DNA from: Flavobacterium sp. I3-2
GTDB lineage: Bacteria > Bacteroidota > Bacteroidia > Flavobacteriales > Flavobacteriaceae
DNA: 64,000 nt
Direction of reading: 5' to 3'
Assembly (NCBI RefSeq): GCF_013389595.1
Contig: NZ_CP058306.1
Location: forward strand, 372,001-436,000
The position numbers and the translations under genes are program-made. The notes under the pieces are model-generated. The model ran no database searches. It was given only the letters and a program-made list of their open reading frames with translations, and was not told the DNA's origin. Positions 34,609 to 44,112 of the stretch are shown here, one piece after another; the first letter of the stretch is position 1; each line of letters starts with the position of its first letter.

Positions 34609-36729
34609 TTATTTGATTTTTAGATTATATGTTAGTTTTAAAAAATAACTGGTTCCGTAAGCCATCATTACTTGTGAATCAACTGTGTGTCCGGCACCTT
34701 CATTAACACGAGTTTGATTTAAACTTCCAACATTAAAAAGATTACGAGCTCCAATAGTTGCTTCTAATTGCTTGTCAAAGAAAGTTTTTCGTACCGAAAT
34801 ATCTAACCAATTGTAAGCATCTAAACTTGATAAAACATATTCGTTTGAGCCAACAATCCATTGAGGGGATTTGGATATGTATTTATAATAAACAGCAAAA
34901 GTTAACTGAGGATTTTCCAAAAAATACGAAGCATTTGCTTGTAATGAATAGGTAAATAAAAATTTATCCGAAGTAGAATATTCAAGATTATCTATCTTTT
35001 GAGAAAGCCAAGAAAACGAACCTCCTAAATTAAAATTGAAGTTATCCCATTGGAAATTATTCGAAGTTACTATATTGAAATTTTTATATTTACTGATGTT
35101 GATGTATTCATATTTTGGAGTTGCGCCTTCAAAACGAGTCAATGCACTTGTAATACGATCTTTAATTTCGATAAATCCAAATTGAATTTGATTACTTAAA
35201 GCCATATCTGAAGATTTAAAATATGTTGTCTTCTTTAAACTCGTTTGTAAAGATGAACTGCGTTCTGGAATTAAATTTTCGTTGCCTACAAAATAGTGCC
35301 CATCAAAAACCATTTTACTATAAAGTTCATTAAAATTTGGCGTTCTGTAAGATTTCCCAAAAGAAGTCCTCGATTCTAAACCATCCGAAATTTTATAAAG
35401 TAATCCTAATGAATAGGCGTTTTGATTATCAAACAAAGATTGAAATGAATATCTAAAGCCAGGTTTAAAAGTAAATTTAGAATTTATTTTTACATCAGAT
35501 GAGGCATAAAAATCAAGATTGTCAATATTTTTACTCACTGATTTGGTACCACTACCTTCTTCATCAACTATAGAAAAACCTTTATTATTTGTCCATTCAT
35601 ATTCAATTGTTGGATTAAAAATATTCGATTTAAAAAGATTAGTTAACGTCCCGATAGAATACCAAACATCCATCGATTGGTCTTTATATCTGTTATTATT
35701 GGTTTCTGAATGATGCGTGATGTTATTCCTAAAAGTTTCGATTTCTCTTTTTTGCGATTGATTAGAAAGTGAAATATTATAATTCATTCCGTTCGAAAAA
35801 CTCCCAATAGCATTTAAATGTTGTGCAAAACGATTCGTGAAATAACGTTCATCATTTCCGTATTTATATTCACCAATATTTTCATTATAACCAGAATCTA
35901 CCGCTGAATCAAAAAATTTAACTTGGTCGTTCAAATATTCAAATCGATAAAAAATCCTAAAATTATTTTTATTATAATTGATTACTGCATTGGTTTGGAT
36001 TTGGTCTTTAGGAAGCCATTTATATCCGCGTTTACCATTATTTATGTTATGATTTTCACCTAGTAAATCTCCTTTAAATCCTTGAAAATCGTTCTTCAAT
36101 CCAGAAACACCAACAAACCAATGGTCATTAATTTTGTGCTTTACATTCAGCATTTGAATGTGTCTTCCTTCAGAAAAAGGTTTGTATTCTTTTCCAATTG
36201 TTTCTTCTTGAACACCAGCAGAAATATCCCATTTAGTTTGAATATTTTTCTTGGTAATGATATTTAAAATTCCACTTACAGCATTTGCACCATGAGTAAC
36301 TCCCATCGAGCCTTCGACAATTTCGATACGTTCAATATCGTTTATATTGATTTGAGATAAATCAATGTTATTACCAAAACCTTCTTCACTCACCGCAGGG
36401 ATGTTGTCGATAAGAATTTTAAAATAACTCGCATCTAAACCAAACATTGAGATTTTAGATTTTCCAGAGCTACTACTTGGATTAACATTAATATTCATAT
36501 ATTGATTTAATACATCACCCAGATTAACGGCTCCTAAATTTTTGATATCCTCAGAGCTAATTACTTTGACATTATTTACCGAGTTTTTTATAGACTGTGA
36601 ATCTGCATCTGAATAAATAACTAATTCAGACAAAGTTTCACTTTTCGCAAATCTCAAAGTGTCAGTTTGTGCATTAGTAATCAAAGCACTAAAAGTTAAG
36701 AATGATAATATGATGTATTTATTTTTCAT
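34609..36729 (-). CDS. hmuR: TonB-dependent haem receptor (HmuR-like)
   Basis: 706-residue outer-membrane receptor: signal peptide ending TNAQ, a plug domain (about 45-165) with VNLGDVLNQYMNINVNPSSSSGKSKIS split over the N-terminal sheet and IERIEIVEGSMGVTHGANAVSG, and a barrel ending in the aromatic YFLKLTYNLKIK. Haem as substrate is inferred from HmuY next door and from the divergent haem ABC importer and HmuS. Unlike the two other receptors in the window, it lacks a CarboxypepD-like domain. A -7 box TACATTTG lies at 36763-36770 (minus strand). Confidence 0.87.
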   Translation of the reverse strand: MKNKYIILSFLTFSALITNAQTDTLRFAKSETLSELVIYSDADSQSIKNSVNNVKVISSEDIKNLGAVNLGDVLNQYMNINVNPSSSSGKSKISMFGLDASYFKILIDNIPAVSEEGFGNNIDLSQININDIERIEIVEGSMGVTHGANAVSGILNIITKKNIQTKWDISAGVQEETIGKEYKPFSEGRHIQMLNVKHKINDHWFVGVSGLKNDFQGFKGDLLGENHNINNGKRGYKWLPKDQIQTNAVINYNKNNFRIFYRFEYLNDQVKFFDSAVDSGYNENIGEYKYGNDERYFTNRFAQHLNAIGSFSNGMNYNISLSNQSQKREIETFRNNITHHSETNNNRYKDQSMDVWYSIGTLTNLFKSNIFNPTIEYEWTNNKGFSIVDEEGSGTKSVSKNIDNLDFYASSDVKINSKFTFKPGFRYSFQSLFDNQNAYSLGLLYKISDGLESRTSFGKSYRTPNFNELYSKMVFDGHYFVGNENLIPERSSSLQTSLKKTTYFKSSDMALSNQIQFGFIEIKDRITSALTRFEGATPKYEYINISKYKNFNIVTSNNFQWDNFNFNLGGSFSWLSQKIDNLEYSTSDKFLFTYSLQANASYFLENPQLTFAVYYKYISKSPQWIVGSNEYVLSSLDAYNWLDISVRKTFFDKQLEATIGARNLFNVGSLNQTRVNEGAGHTVDSQVMMAYGTSYFLKLTYNLKIK

Positions 36730-36740
36730 TATTTTGATTG

Positions 36741-36830
36741 ATTCTAAATAATTTCAACATGACAAATGTAATATCTTATTTTTATTTATTCTAAATAAAT
36801 TTTATTTTTTAAAAAATTATTTTAGTTTTG
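36741..36830. promoter_or_regulatory. Divergent hmu promoter region with repeated ATTCTAAATAA element
   Basis: The 11-mer ATTCTAAATAA occurs at 36741-36751 and 36788-36798. Between and beside them lie a minus-strand -7 box TACATTTG (36763-36770) and a plus-strand -7 box TAGTTTTG (36823-36830). The second copy lies about 25 nt before the plus -7 box. They are candidate operators for an iron or haem regulator such as Fur; the binding protein is an inference. Confidence 0.5.
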
Positions 36831-36867
36831 TGCTGTTAATTATTCTTAATCAGATTAAATAAGTATT

Positions 36868-37734
36868 ATGAAAAAATACATCACCGTATTGGCAGTTGCA
36901 GTAGCATTAATGGCTTGCAACAAAAAAGAAACTACAAACACAACAACAGATGTAGTTGAAAATCAAAAAGAACAAAATCAGAAAATGGTTTCGTTAAACG
37001 GAGCTGTTACAGAAACTTTAGCTGCTCTTGGAGCAACGGACCAAATTGTAGGAGTTGATGTTACCTCAACTTATCCTGAAGATTTAAAATCGAAAACAAC
37101 TGATTTAGGTCACGTAAGAAGCATAACGGCAGAAAGCATTTTAAGTTTAAAACCTACTGTTGTTTTTGCAACTTCAAAAGATATCAATCCAACGTTGAAT
37201 GAACAATTAAAAAAAGCTGGTGTAGAATTGGTTGTAATTGACCAAGAATACTCAGTTGATGGAACTAAAAAATTAATTACTGAAGTAGCAAATCAATTAA
37301 ACAAACAAGATTATCAGCCTTTAATTCACAATATCGATAATCAATTAAAAGCTGTAAAACCGTTTGAAAAGAAACCTAAAGTATTATTCATTTATGCGCG
37401 TGGAGCAGGAAACTTAATGGTTGCAGGTAAAGAAACGCCTTTACATAATATGATTGAATTAGCTGGTGCAGAAAATGCAGCGGCTACTTTAACAGATTTT
37501 AAACCGTTAACTCCAGAAGCTTTACTAACAAATAATCCCGATGTAATTTTAATGTTTGATAGTGGTTTACAAAGTTTAGGTGGCGCAGAAGGATTGTTAA
37601 AAGTAGAAGGAATTGCGGCTACAAATGCAGCAAAAAATAATAAAATCATCACTATGGATGGACAATTATTATCAGGATTTGGACCTCGTTTAGGAGAAGC
37701 TGTTGTAGAATTAAATACTAAATTAAATAAATAA
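36868..37734 (+). CDS. hmuT: Haem/iron ABC transporter substrate-binding lipoprotein (HmuT-like)
   Basis: 288-residue periplasmic binding protein of the BtuF/HmuT class (two lobes joined by a helix). Lipobox LMAC (C17). Typical blocks: VSLNGAVTETLAALGATDQIVGVDVTSTYP split around the N-lobe entrance, LGHVRSITAESILSLKPTVVF, ARGAGNLMVAGKETPLHNMIELAG and the C-terminal GFGPRLGEAVVELN. The latter two are characteristic of haem-binding members. It overlaps hmuU by one base (stop/start), the first gene of a four-gene haem unit. Confidence 0.92.
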   Translation: MKKYITVLAVAVALMACNKKETTNTTTDVVENQKEQNQKMVSLNGAVTETLAALGATDQIVGVDVTSTYPEDLKSKTTDLGHVRSITAESILSLKPTVVFATSKDINPTLNEQLKKAGVELVVIDQEYSVDGTKKLITEVANQLNKQDYQPLIHNIDNQLKAVKPFEKKPKVLFIYARGAGNLMVAGKETPLHNMIELAGAENAAATLTDFKPLTPEALLTNNPDVILMFDSGLQSLGGAEGLLKVEGIAATNAAKNNKIITMDGQLLSGFGPRLGEAVVELNTKLNK

Positions 37735-38756
37735 TGAGCAAAATTGCGGTTTACAAATATGGCTTTCTAGGATTACTTGTAATCGCGATTATTAGTGCTT
37801 TATATTTGGGTGCTTATGATTTTTCGGATTCAGTTCCAGGAATCTTAAGCACTTATTTTCAAACGCAAGAACATTCGTCTGATTCGTACGTTTTAATTGA
37901 ATTACGAATTCCAAGAATATTAATGGCAATCTTTACGGGTGCAGGTTTAGCCATTTGCGGAACAAGTTTACAAGGACTTTTCAAAAATCCGTTAGCTTCT
38001 CCTGATTTAATCGGAATCACTTCTGGAGCCGTACTTTTTGCAGCAGTTACCATAGTTTTAGGTTCTGCATTTATGCATCATTTACCACCATTTTTCAGAT
38101 ATGCACTTTTAAGTATTATGGCTTTTATAGGTTCATTACTTACCATGATTTTTGTTTACAGAATGGCAACTACAAACGGTAAAACAAATATTTTAATTCT
38201 ATTGCTTTCTGGTGTTGCAATTACGGCATTAACTGGAGCTGTAACCGGTTTTTTAACTTATTTATCTACCGAAGAAGAATTGAGAAATTTAACTTTTTGG
38301 TCGTTAGGTAGTTTAGCTGGAGCGAATTGGTGGAAAGTTTGTATTGTTGGGATTTTTGTAACCATCGGAAGTTTGATTCTACTTAAAAAAGGAAAAACAT
38401 TAAATGCTTTAATGCTTGGCGAAAAAGAAGCAGCTCATTTAGGTTTTGATATTGAAAAAAACAAACGTCAAATTATTGTGATTGTTGCTTTTATGGTTGG
38501 TAGTATTGTCGCATTCAATGGAACAATTGCTTTTATTGGTTTGGTAATTCCATATATTTTACGATTTATTTTTAAATCAAATTACAATATTTTATTGCCT
38601 TTATCTATGATTTTAGGAGCAGTTGTTTTATTAATTGCCGACACCATTAGCAGAATCATTGTGTCTCCTGCCGAATTACCAATCGGAATATTAACAGCAT
38701 TGATGGGCGCGCCAGTTTTTATATCGATTTTAATCAACTACAAAAGAAAAATGTAA
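37734..38756 (+). CDS. hmuU: Haem/iron ABC transporter permease (FecCD family, HmuU-like)
   Basis: 340-residue inner-membrane permease with about ten helices, of the FecCD/BtuC family. Family landmarks: LRIPRILMAIFTGAGLAICGTSLQG, NPLASPDLIGITSGA, GAVTGFLTYLSTEEELRNLTFWSLGSLAG region, and the C-terminal NGTIAFIGLVIPYILR and PAELPIGILTALMGAPVFI blocks. Forms a dimer with two HmuV ATPases. Overlaps hmuT and hmuV by one base at each end, showing translational coupling. Confidence 0.95.
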   Translation: MSKIAVYKYGFLGLLVIAIISALYLGAYDFSDSVPGILSTYFQTQEHSSDSYVLIELRIPRILMAIFTGAGLAICGTSLQGLFKNPLASPDLIGITSGAVLFAAVTIVLGSAFMHHLPPFFRYALLSIMAFIGSLLTMIFVYRMATTNGKTNILILLLSGVAITALTGAVTGFLTYLSTEEELRNLTFWSLGSLAGANWWKVCIVGIFVTIGSLILLKKGKTLNALMLGEKEAAHLGFDIEKNKRQIIVIVAFMVGSIVAFNGTIAFIGLVIPYILRFIFKSNYNILLPLSMILGAVVLLIADTISRIIVSPAELPIGILTALMGAPVFISILINYKRKM

Positions 38757-39529
38757 TGTTACAAATTCATCAACTTCAATATAAAGCAAAACAACGTTGG
38801 TTACTTCAAAACATTGATTTAGATATAAAATCAGGCGAATTAATTGCGATTGTTGGTCCAAACGGAGCAGGAAAATCAACTTTATTAAGTAGCATTGCAA
38901 ACGAATTAAATTACGAAGCAGCAAGTTATCAATTCAAAAATGAAGCAATTTCATCATACTGTAAAAAAAAATTACCGCAACACAGAGCTAAATTTTCGCA
39001 ACATCAATCGTCAGAAATTCAATTAAAGATTGACGAAATTGTTTTAATGGGACGTTATCCGTATTTTACAAACGAACCAGAAAAATCAGATTGGGAAATT
39101 GTAAATTTATGGATGCAAAAAACACAAACCAATCATTTAACGGATCGCGATTACGAACATTTATCTGGCGGAGAAAAACAACGTTTGCATATTGCCCGAA
39201 TATTTGCGCAACTTGAAAACGATATCGAACAAAAGTTGGTTTTATTAGATGAACCTTTGAATAATTTAGATGTTTCGCATCAGTTTAAAACCTTACATTT
39301 AATAAAAGAATTTACAAATAAAAATAATGCAGCTTTAGTTGTTTTACACGATTTAAACATCGCTGCCCAATTTGCAGACCGATTGTTGTTGATGAACAAT
39401 GGAAAAATTGAGATTTTTGATAAGCCAGAAAACGTATTAACCCAAGAACGAATAGCTAATGTGTATCAATATCCTTGCACATTAACAAAACATCCAATAA
39501 CAGAACAACCGATTATTTTATTCGGATAA
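38756..39529 (+). CDS. hmuV: Haem ABC transporter ATP-binding protein (HmuV-like)
   Basis: 257-residue cytosolic ATPase with Walker A GPNGAGKST (34-42), signature LSGGEKQRLHIARIFAQ, Walker B KLVLLDEPLNNLD and H-loop VVLHDLN. It powers import by HmuU. Starts at the last base of hmuU; hmuS begins 11 nt after its stop. Confidence 0.95.
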   Translation: MLQIHQLQYKAKQRWLLQNIDLDIKSGELIAIVGPNGAGKSTLLSSIANELNYEAASYQFKNEAISSYCKKKLPQHRAKFSQHQSSEIQLKIDEIVLMGRYPYFTNEPEKSDWEIVNLWMQKTQTNHLTDRDYEHLSGGEKQRLHIARIFAQLENDIEQKLVLLDEPLNNLDVSHQFKTLHLIKEFTNKNNAALVVLHDLNIAAQFADRLLLMNNGKIEIFDKPENVLTQERIANVYQYPCTLTKHPITEQPIILFG

Positions 39530-39540
39530 AAATTAAAAAT

Positions 39541-40578
39541 ATGAATGCAACTCAAGATTTAAAAACACAATGGGAAACTTTAAAAGCTTCTCAACCTCAT
39601 TTAAGAATTCGTAATGCAGCAGAAAAATTAGGCGTTAGCGAAATGGAACTTTTAGCAACTAAAATTGGCGATGGCGTTACGCGTTTAGAACCAAATTTTA
39701 AAGATATTTTGGCTGAAATTGAATCGTTAGGAAAAGTTATGGCTTTAACTCGCAACAACGAATGCGTTCATGAACGTAAAGGAACGTATTTAAATGGTGA
39801 TTTTTCTTCGCCTCACGCAAGTTTATTTGTTGGTGAAGATATCGATTTGAGAATTTTCTTGATGCATTGGAAAAAAGCTTTTGCTGTAGCTGAAGAAAAT
39901 GCTCGTGGAATTTCGAAAAGTTTACAATTCTTTGGAAAAGACGGAGAAGCTATTCACAAAATATTTTTAACGCCAGATAGTAATGAGGCTGCTTTTGAGG
40001 TTTTAGTAAATAAATTCAAAAGTGAAAACCAAGAACCGTCAGAAACAACGGAAGCTTACGTAAATACTACTGAAGAAAAACCGGATATCGAAATTGATGT
40101 AAAAGGATTTCAGCAAGCGTGGTTAGACTTAAAAGATACACACGATTTCTTTTCGATGTTACGTAAATTTGGAGTTACGAGAACACAAGCTTTACGCTTA
40201 GCTCCGTCAACATATCATGCTCAAGAAATTTCTAAAGATGGCATTGTAACCATGTTAGAAACGGCAGCCAAAGAGAAAACTCCGATTATGGTTTTTACAG
40301 GAAACAAAGGAAATATTCAAATTCACACCGGACCAATTCGCAAAACCATGTGGCACGAAAACTGGTACAACATTATGGACCCAGATTTTAATATGCATTT
40401 AGATATGAGTAAAATTACGCAAACTTGGGTGGTTCGTAAACCTACCGAAGATGGTGTAGTTACAGCTATTGAAGTATTTAACGAAGCTGGTGATATTATT
40501 GTTCAATTTTTCGGAAAACGTAAACCTGGGATTCCTGAATTGGAAATTTGGAGAGAAACAGTTGAAAAATTAGCTTAA
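39541..40578 (+). CDS. hmuS: Haem-handling/degrading factor HmuS (HemS/ChuS family)
   Basis: About 345 residues from the ATG at 39541; a longer frame overlapping hmuV opens at 39475 but would add residues foreign to the family. Two repeated HemS/ChuX-type halves are visible: the first with NNECVHERKGTY (H77), the second with FTGNKGNIQIHTGPI and KTMWHENWYNIMDPDFNMHLDMSKI split about the haem pocket. Proteins of this family bind imported haem and, in some species, cleave it. Last gene of the hmuTUVS unit, closed by a perfect terminator. Confidence 0.93.
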   Translation: MNATQDLKTQWETLKASQPHLRIRNAAEKLGVSEMELLATKIGDGVTRLEPNFKDILAEIESLGKVMALTRNNECVHERKGTYLNGDFSSPHASLFVGEDIDLRIFLMHWKKAFAVAEENARGISKSLQFFGKDGEAIHKIFLTPDSNEAAFEVLVNKFKSENQEPSETTEAYVNTTEEKPDIEIDVKGFQQAWLDLKDTHDFFSMLRKFGVTRTQALRLAPSTYHAQEISKDGIVTMLETAAKEKTPIMVFTGNKGNIQIHTGPIRKTMWHENWYNIMDPDFNMHLDMSKITQTWVVRKPTEDGVVTAIEVFNEAGDIIVQFFGKRKPGIPELEIWRETVEKLA

Positions 40579-40590
40579 TATTTTGACATA

Positions 40591-40627
40591 AAGAAGTCGA
40601 TTTCAAAACAGAAATCGACTTCTTTTA
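40591..40627. terminator. Terminator of the hmuTUVS operon
   Basis: Perfect 14-bp stem AAGAAGTCGATTTC (40591-40604) / GAAATCGACTTCTT (40611-40624), 6-nt loop, T-rich tail. Also positioned for the convergent gene ending at 40632. Confidence 0.9.
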
Positions 40628-40631
40628 TTAA

Positions 40632-41360
40632 TTAAAGTGAACCAGCAATATGTGTGTTTAGAATTTCATTTTTAGATAAATTGAGTTCAATCCATACATT
40701 ACAATTCCCGCCATCCTTCATTCTTATTGGAGAAAATTTAAAAAAATTCTCATTAAAAATGTCATTACAAAATAAATCTACATCAACTAATATTTCATTT
40801 TTAGAATTTAAAAAAGAAGAAACTTGAAATATATAATCGGAATAATCTCTTAATTTGGCATTAGTATTTATTTCATTTCTAATTAGTTTATCAATTTGTA
40901 ATAAATCTTTGGTAGTTAGTTCATAATATCGAAGCTCAATATGGTTATCAATATATGGGAAAACAGCATAATTAGGAAACTGAGAATAATCAATTGTTTG
41001 AGATTGATTCAATTTTGATTTGATAATTTCTAATTTATTTACTTGCTCATCTTGAAAAAATTCAATAAATCCATCCTTTAAAATTGCTTTTTCGGCCCAG
41101 AAAAAATGGTTCTTGGAATCGAAATAAATGGTGTCGTTTTTAATTTTAACTTTACCTGAAAGTGAATCTTTCTTAATTGGGTCATCAAACACTTTATCAT
41201 AAACTTTTAACTCAAAAGTGCTGTCGCTTTTGATTAATATCCATTTACGATAATCTCCAAGATTTGAAGAAGTAAATTCAGCCTCTAATAAATTTTCTTT
41301 TTCTCTTTTACAAGAAATAAAAAACAAGGAAAGGAATATAATTAAGATAAAACTTTTCAT
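40632..41360 (-). CDS. Unknown lipoprotein
   Basis: 242-residue predicted lipoprotein with a hydrophobic leader and lipobox FISC (C17). The mature part contains an N-terminal beta-rich region (YRKWILIKSDSTFELKVYD, SGKVKIKNDTIYF) of the kind seen in small flavobacterial surface or periplasmic lipoproteins, and a second half with a YYELTTKDLLQIDKLI helix. Not recognised further. The next upstream gene on this strand is behind a terminator, so it stands alone. Confidence 0.65.
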   Translation of the reverse strand: MKSFILIIFLSLFFISCKREKENLLEAEFTSSNLGDYRKWILIKSDSTFELKVYDKVFDDPIKKDSLSGKVKIKNDTIYFDSKNHFFWAEKAILKDGFIEFFQDEQVNKLEIIKSKLNQSQTIDYSQFPNYAVFPYIDNHIELRYYELTTKDLLQIDKLIRNEINTNAKLRDYSDYIFQVSSFLNSKNEILVDVDLFCNDIFNENFFKFSPIRMKDGGNCNVWIELNLSKNEILNTHIAGSL

Positions 41361-41418
41361 TTCTATTTTTTAAAAATCTAAATATATCAAATGAAAAGAT
41401 ACAAAAAATTAAAATACA

Positions 41419-41448
41419 AAAACGCTCAACTTTTCGGTTGAGCGTTTT
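41419..41448 (-). terminator. Terminator after the 41451-42014 gene
   Basis: Perfect 12-bp stem AAAACGCTCAAC (41419-41430) / GTTGAGCGTTTT (41437-41448), loop TTTTCG, immediately past the stop codon. Confidence 0.85.
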
Positions 41449-41450
41449 GT

Positions 41451-42014
41451 TTATATAATACTTCCTATGTAATTATCGTTTGTAATGGTTCGCCAAACTT
41501 CTACATTGTTAATCCATTTGTTTTTGTAAGGCAAACTTTTACAATTAAGCTGAAGTAAATCAATTTCGTTTATTTCAGTTAAATGTGCATTATCTTCCCA
41601 ATAATAACCATAAACAATGCGTTGTTTTGTATCTTCTGGAAATAAAGCAACGGTATGTTTTGTACGACCTTTTATTTCTTCTGATTTTAAAATTTCGATT
41701 TTTTCTTTTTTGAAATTCGTTTTGGCAACTATTAGATAATTTTCATCTCCAATTTTACTTGCTGGCTGCATTGCTTTTAGAAAAAAATCGGTATAAATTT
41801 TATCGCCAATATATTTGGTTCGAATATCAAATTCAAAATCATAAAGTTCGTTTATATCTTCAGGAAGTTTAAAATCATCTGAAGCCGCAAAACAAATCGT
41901 AGTTACAAATCTGTAAAAGGTATATTCAACACGAATAATTTGTTGCTGAACAATCTTCTCTCCTATTGTAAAACTCGTTTTGGAAACTTCTTTAATTTCT
42001 CCTGTGATAACCAT
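41451..42014 (-). CDS. Unknown cytosolic protein
   Basis: 187 residues, no signal peptide or membrane helix. The first half is beta-rich, starting MVITGEIKEVSKTSFTIGEK with alternating charged and hydrophobic residues. The second half has LFPEDTKQRIVYGYYWED and ends EVWRTITNDNYIGSII. I do not recognise the family. It is 32 nt downstream of the T9SS nuclease gene on the same strand and might be cotranscribed, but nothing links their functions. Confidence 0.6.
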   Translation of the reverse strand: MVITGEIKEVSKTSFTIGEKIVQQQIIRVEYTFYRFVTTICFAASDDFKLPEDINELYDFEFDIRTKYIGDKIYTDFFLKAMQPASKIGDENYLIVAKTNFKKEKIEILKSEEIKGRTKHTVALFPEDTKQRIVYGYYWEDNAHLTEINEIDLLQLNCKSLPYKNKWINNVEVWRTITNDNYIGSII

Positions 42015-42046
42015 ATTTTGCTTTTATTTAAATGCGAAAATACAAT

Positions 42047-44017
42047 TTATTTTACAATAAGCTTTTGTGTTTTTACTTTATCATTTGAAGTTACTTTTAC
42101 TAAGTAAACGCCACTTTGAAAAGTAACTGGAATTGTTGTTGTTTGATAAAATTTATGTTCTGCAACTTTTTGTCCAATCATATTATAAATGGCAACTTGA
42201 GCATCGTTTTCTAAACCTGAAATTGTAAATTCATTTTCTGTTGGATTTGGATACATTACAAAATTTACACCAGTAAAATCTTCATTTGAAAGTACACCAT
42301 TCCAAACTTGTCCGGCATTTTCACCCCAAATATAACTTGCTAAAGCTGGCATATCGATAAACGGATTACGATTATATTGCCACGTTTGGATGTAATTATT
42401 TCGGTTCATTTCAAAATCATCGGCAGGGTCTAATGTGTTCCAAGCCAATAAAGTTGCCAAATCTCCCATTTGATACATCGTTGCATCAGCTGGATTTCCG
42501 TTCACTAAATCTAATTGATTGTAACGAATTGCCATATAAAATAATGCACGTGCAACATCTCCTTTCCAACTGTTTTGACTTCCAGATGGTCCGTTATAAT
42601 CATCTAAACCATAATCTTTATTTCCACGAGAACTGTTAACGTTACCAGCTTCGGCACGTAAATGATGTGCATCAGAATGTCCTGCAAATAAATCATCAGC
42701 ATTGGTTGGTTCCCAAATATCAATTCCATCAGCTTCGGTTGAAGTTCCGTTAGCAAATCCACCACGAGATTGTGGATAAATATGTTCACGATTCCAATAA
42801 CCTGTAGTTACGCTTCCTAATTGATATAGATTTTTTGCACGAGGTGTTTCTGAATACAACAACCAAACTTCATTACTATTTAATGGATTTTGGTCTGCAA
42901 TTTTTAAGATTTCAACGATATCGCCATACGAATGTTTTCGAACTAAAGTTGGATCTGCAATAATATTTTGAATAGCTTGTTTCAATTCAGCTCCAGCTAA
43001 ACCATTTAAAGAATTGTAATAATCTGGTGCATAAGTTGGTGTAACTTGACCATAAGTCGGATTTAAAGGTGTTCCAAAATTAGAAACTGTAAAATCTGAA
43101 TCGATTATATTAATAAAAATAAAATCGTTCATACGAACAAATCCAGATGGTAAATTTCCAAACTTAATACGTAAAGCTTCGTCACCTTCTGCTAAACCGT
43201 CAGCCAAGATTTCAATATTTTTAATCACCGATGTCTGTCCAGCAGGAATAGTAACATTTAAATCGGCAACGTAATCATCTGCATTAAAATTACCATTTAT
43301 CAAACTATATGTAAAGTTCAAATCGGCAGTAACAGGTTGTTGTGTTGTAAATGTAATAGGTAAAATTGTACCTTCATTTTTATCTGCTGTATCGACAGTA
43401 ATTGTAACTCCATTAAAAACAATTCCAGTTCCATCATTTAAAACGCCAGGAGTTGGAGTTCCAGCACTGTAACTTCCATCGTTGTTTCTGCGTATTGAAT
43501 GTGCTGTTTGTTGCCCAGATTGATTTTCGTAAGCGTACGTTGTAATTCCTAAAGCTGCTAAAAGCTCAGTTGGTTGAGTTGCCGTATTTCCATGTCCAAT
43601 TCCATGAATTAAATTGGTTGGAGAAGCAGGTGTAAATTCTTGATAATCTAAAATGCTTCCTTGATAAATGGCTACAGCATCAGGACCATTTTGAATCGTT
43701 GAATTTGGAATAATATAACTTGGAGTTGGAGAAACTCCGCTATTTCCGATAACAACCAATCCATTTGCATCAGTTGTAAGTCCAGTTAAATCAACAGAAT
43801 AATAAACTTTTAATGCAGTAGAACCAGAAGTATTTCCGTTAAAAAAAGCCAATACATAACCATCTAACGAAGTAAAAGGTTGTTGCGATTTAATTTCAAC
43901 AAATTCAAGTAAATCGGTACTTGGCGTATCCGAATCGATTTCGTTAATAACAAATTGTTGTGCGTTTACAGATAAACCAAAAAGTAAACCTGAAAGTGAA
44001 AGTAGTTTTTTAAACAT
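42047..44017 (-). CDS. Secreted endonuclease I with T9SS sorting domain
   Basis: 656-residue exported nuclease. Order of domains: signal peptide (ending NAQQ), lamin-tail-like domain (FVINEIDSDTPSTDLLEFVEI, split across residues about 22-45, to about 190), a Calx-beta-like region (about 200-300), the endonuclease I domain (about 330-570) with EHIYPQSRGG, HSDAHHLRAE and SSRGNKDYG...GDVARALFYMAIRY, and a C-terminal type A sorting domain (NFVMYPNPTENEFTI...GVYLVKV...QKLIVK). Such a tail directs export through the type IX system and surface or medium release. Likely degrades extracellular DNA/RNA for nutrient or phosphate use. Confidence 0.9.
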   Translation of the reverse strand: MFKKLLSLSGLLFGLSVNAQQFVINEIDSDTPSTDLLEFVEIKSQQPFTSLDGYVLAFFNGNTSGSTALKVYYSVDLTGLTTDANGLVVIGNSGVSPTPSYIIPNSTIQNGPDAVAIYQGSILDYQEFTPASPTNLIHGIGHGNTATQPTELLAALGITTYAYENQSGQQTAHSIRRNNDGSYSAGTPTPGVLNDGTGIVFNGVTITVDTADKNEGTILPITFTTQQPVTADLNFTYSLINGNFNADDYVADLNVTIPAGQTSVIKNIEILADGLAEGDEALRIKFGNLPSGFVRMNDFIFINIIDSDFTVSNFGTPLNPTYGQVTPTYAPDYYNSLNGLAGAELKQAIQNIIADPTLVRKHSYGDIVEILKIADQNPLNSNEVWLLYSETPRAKNLYQLGSVTTGYWNREHIYPQSRGGFANGTSTEADGIDIWEPTNADDLFAGHSDAHHLRAEAGNVNSSRGNKDYGLDDYNGPSGSQNSWKGDVARALFYMAIRYNQLDLVNGNPADATMYQMGDLATLLAWNTLDPADDFEMNRNNYIQTWQYNRNPFIDMPALASYIWGENAGQVWNGVLSNEDFTGVNFVMYPNPTENEFTISGLENDAQVAIYNMIGQKVAEHKFYQTTTIPVTFQSGVYLVKVTSNDKVKTQKLIVK

Positions 44018-44112
44018 TTTTATTATATTTATGACAAAGATACGTTTTAATAAACGCTTTTTTTACACAAACAGTTAACTCACTACATTTTAACAATTTA
44101 ATAATATTTAAA

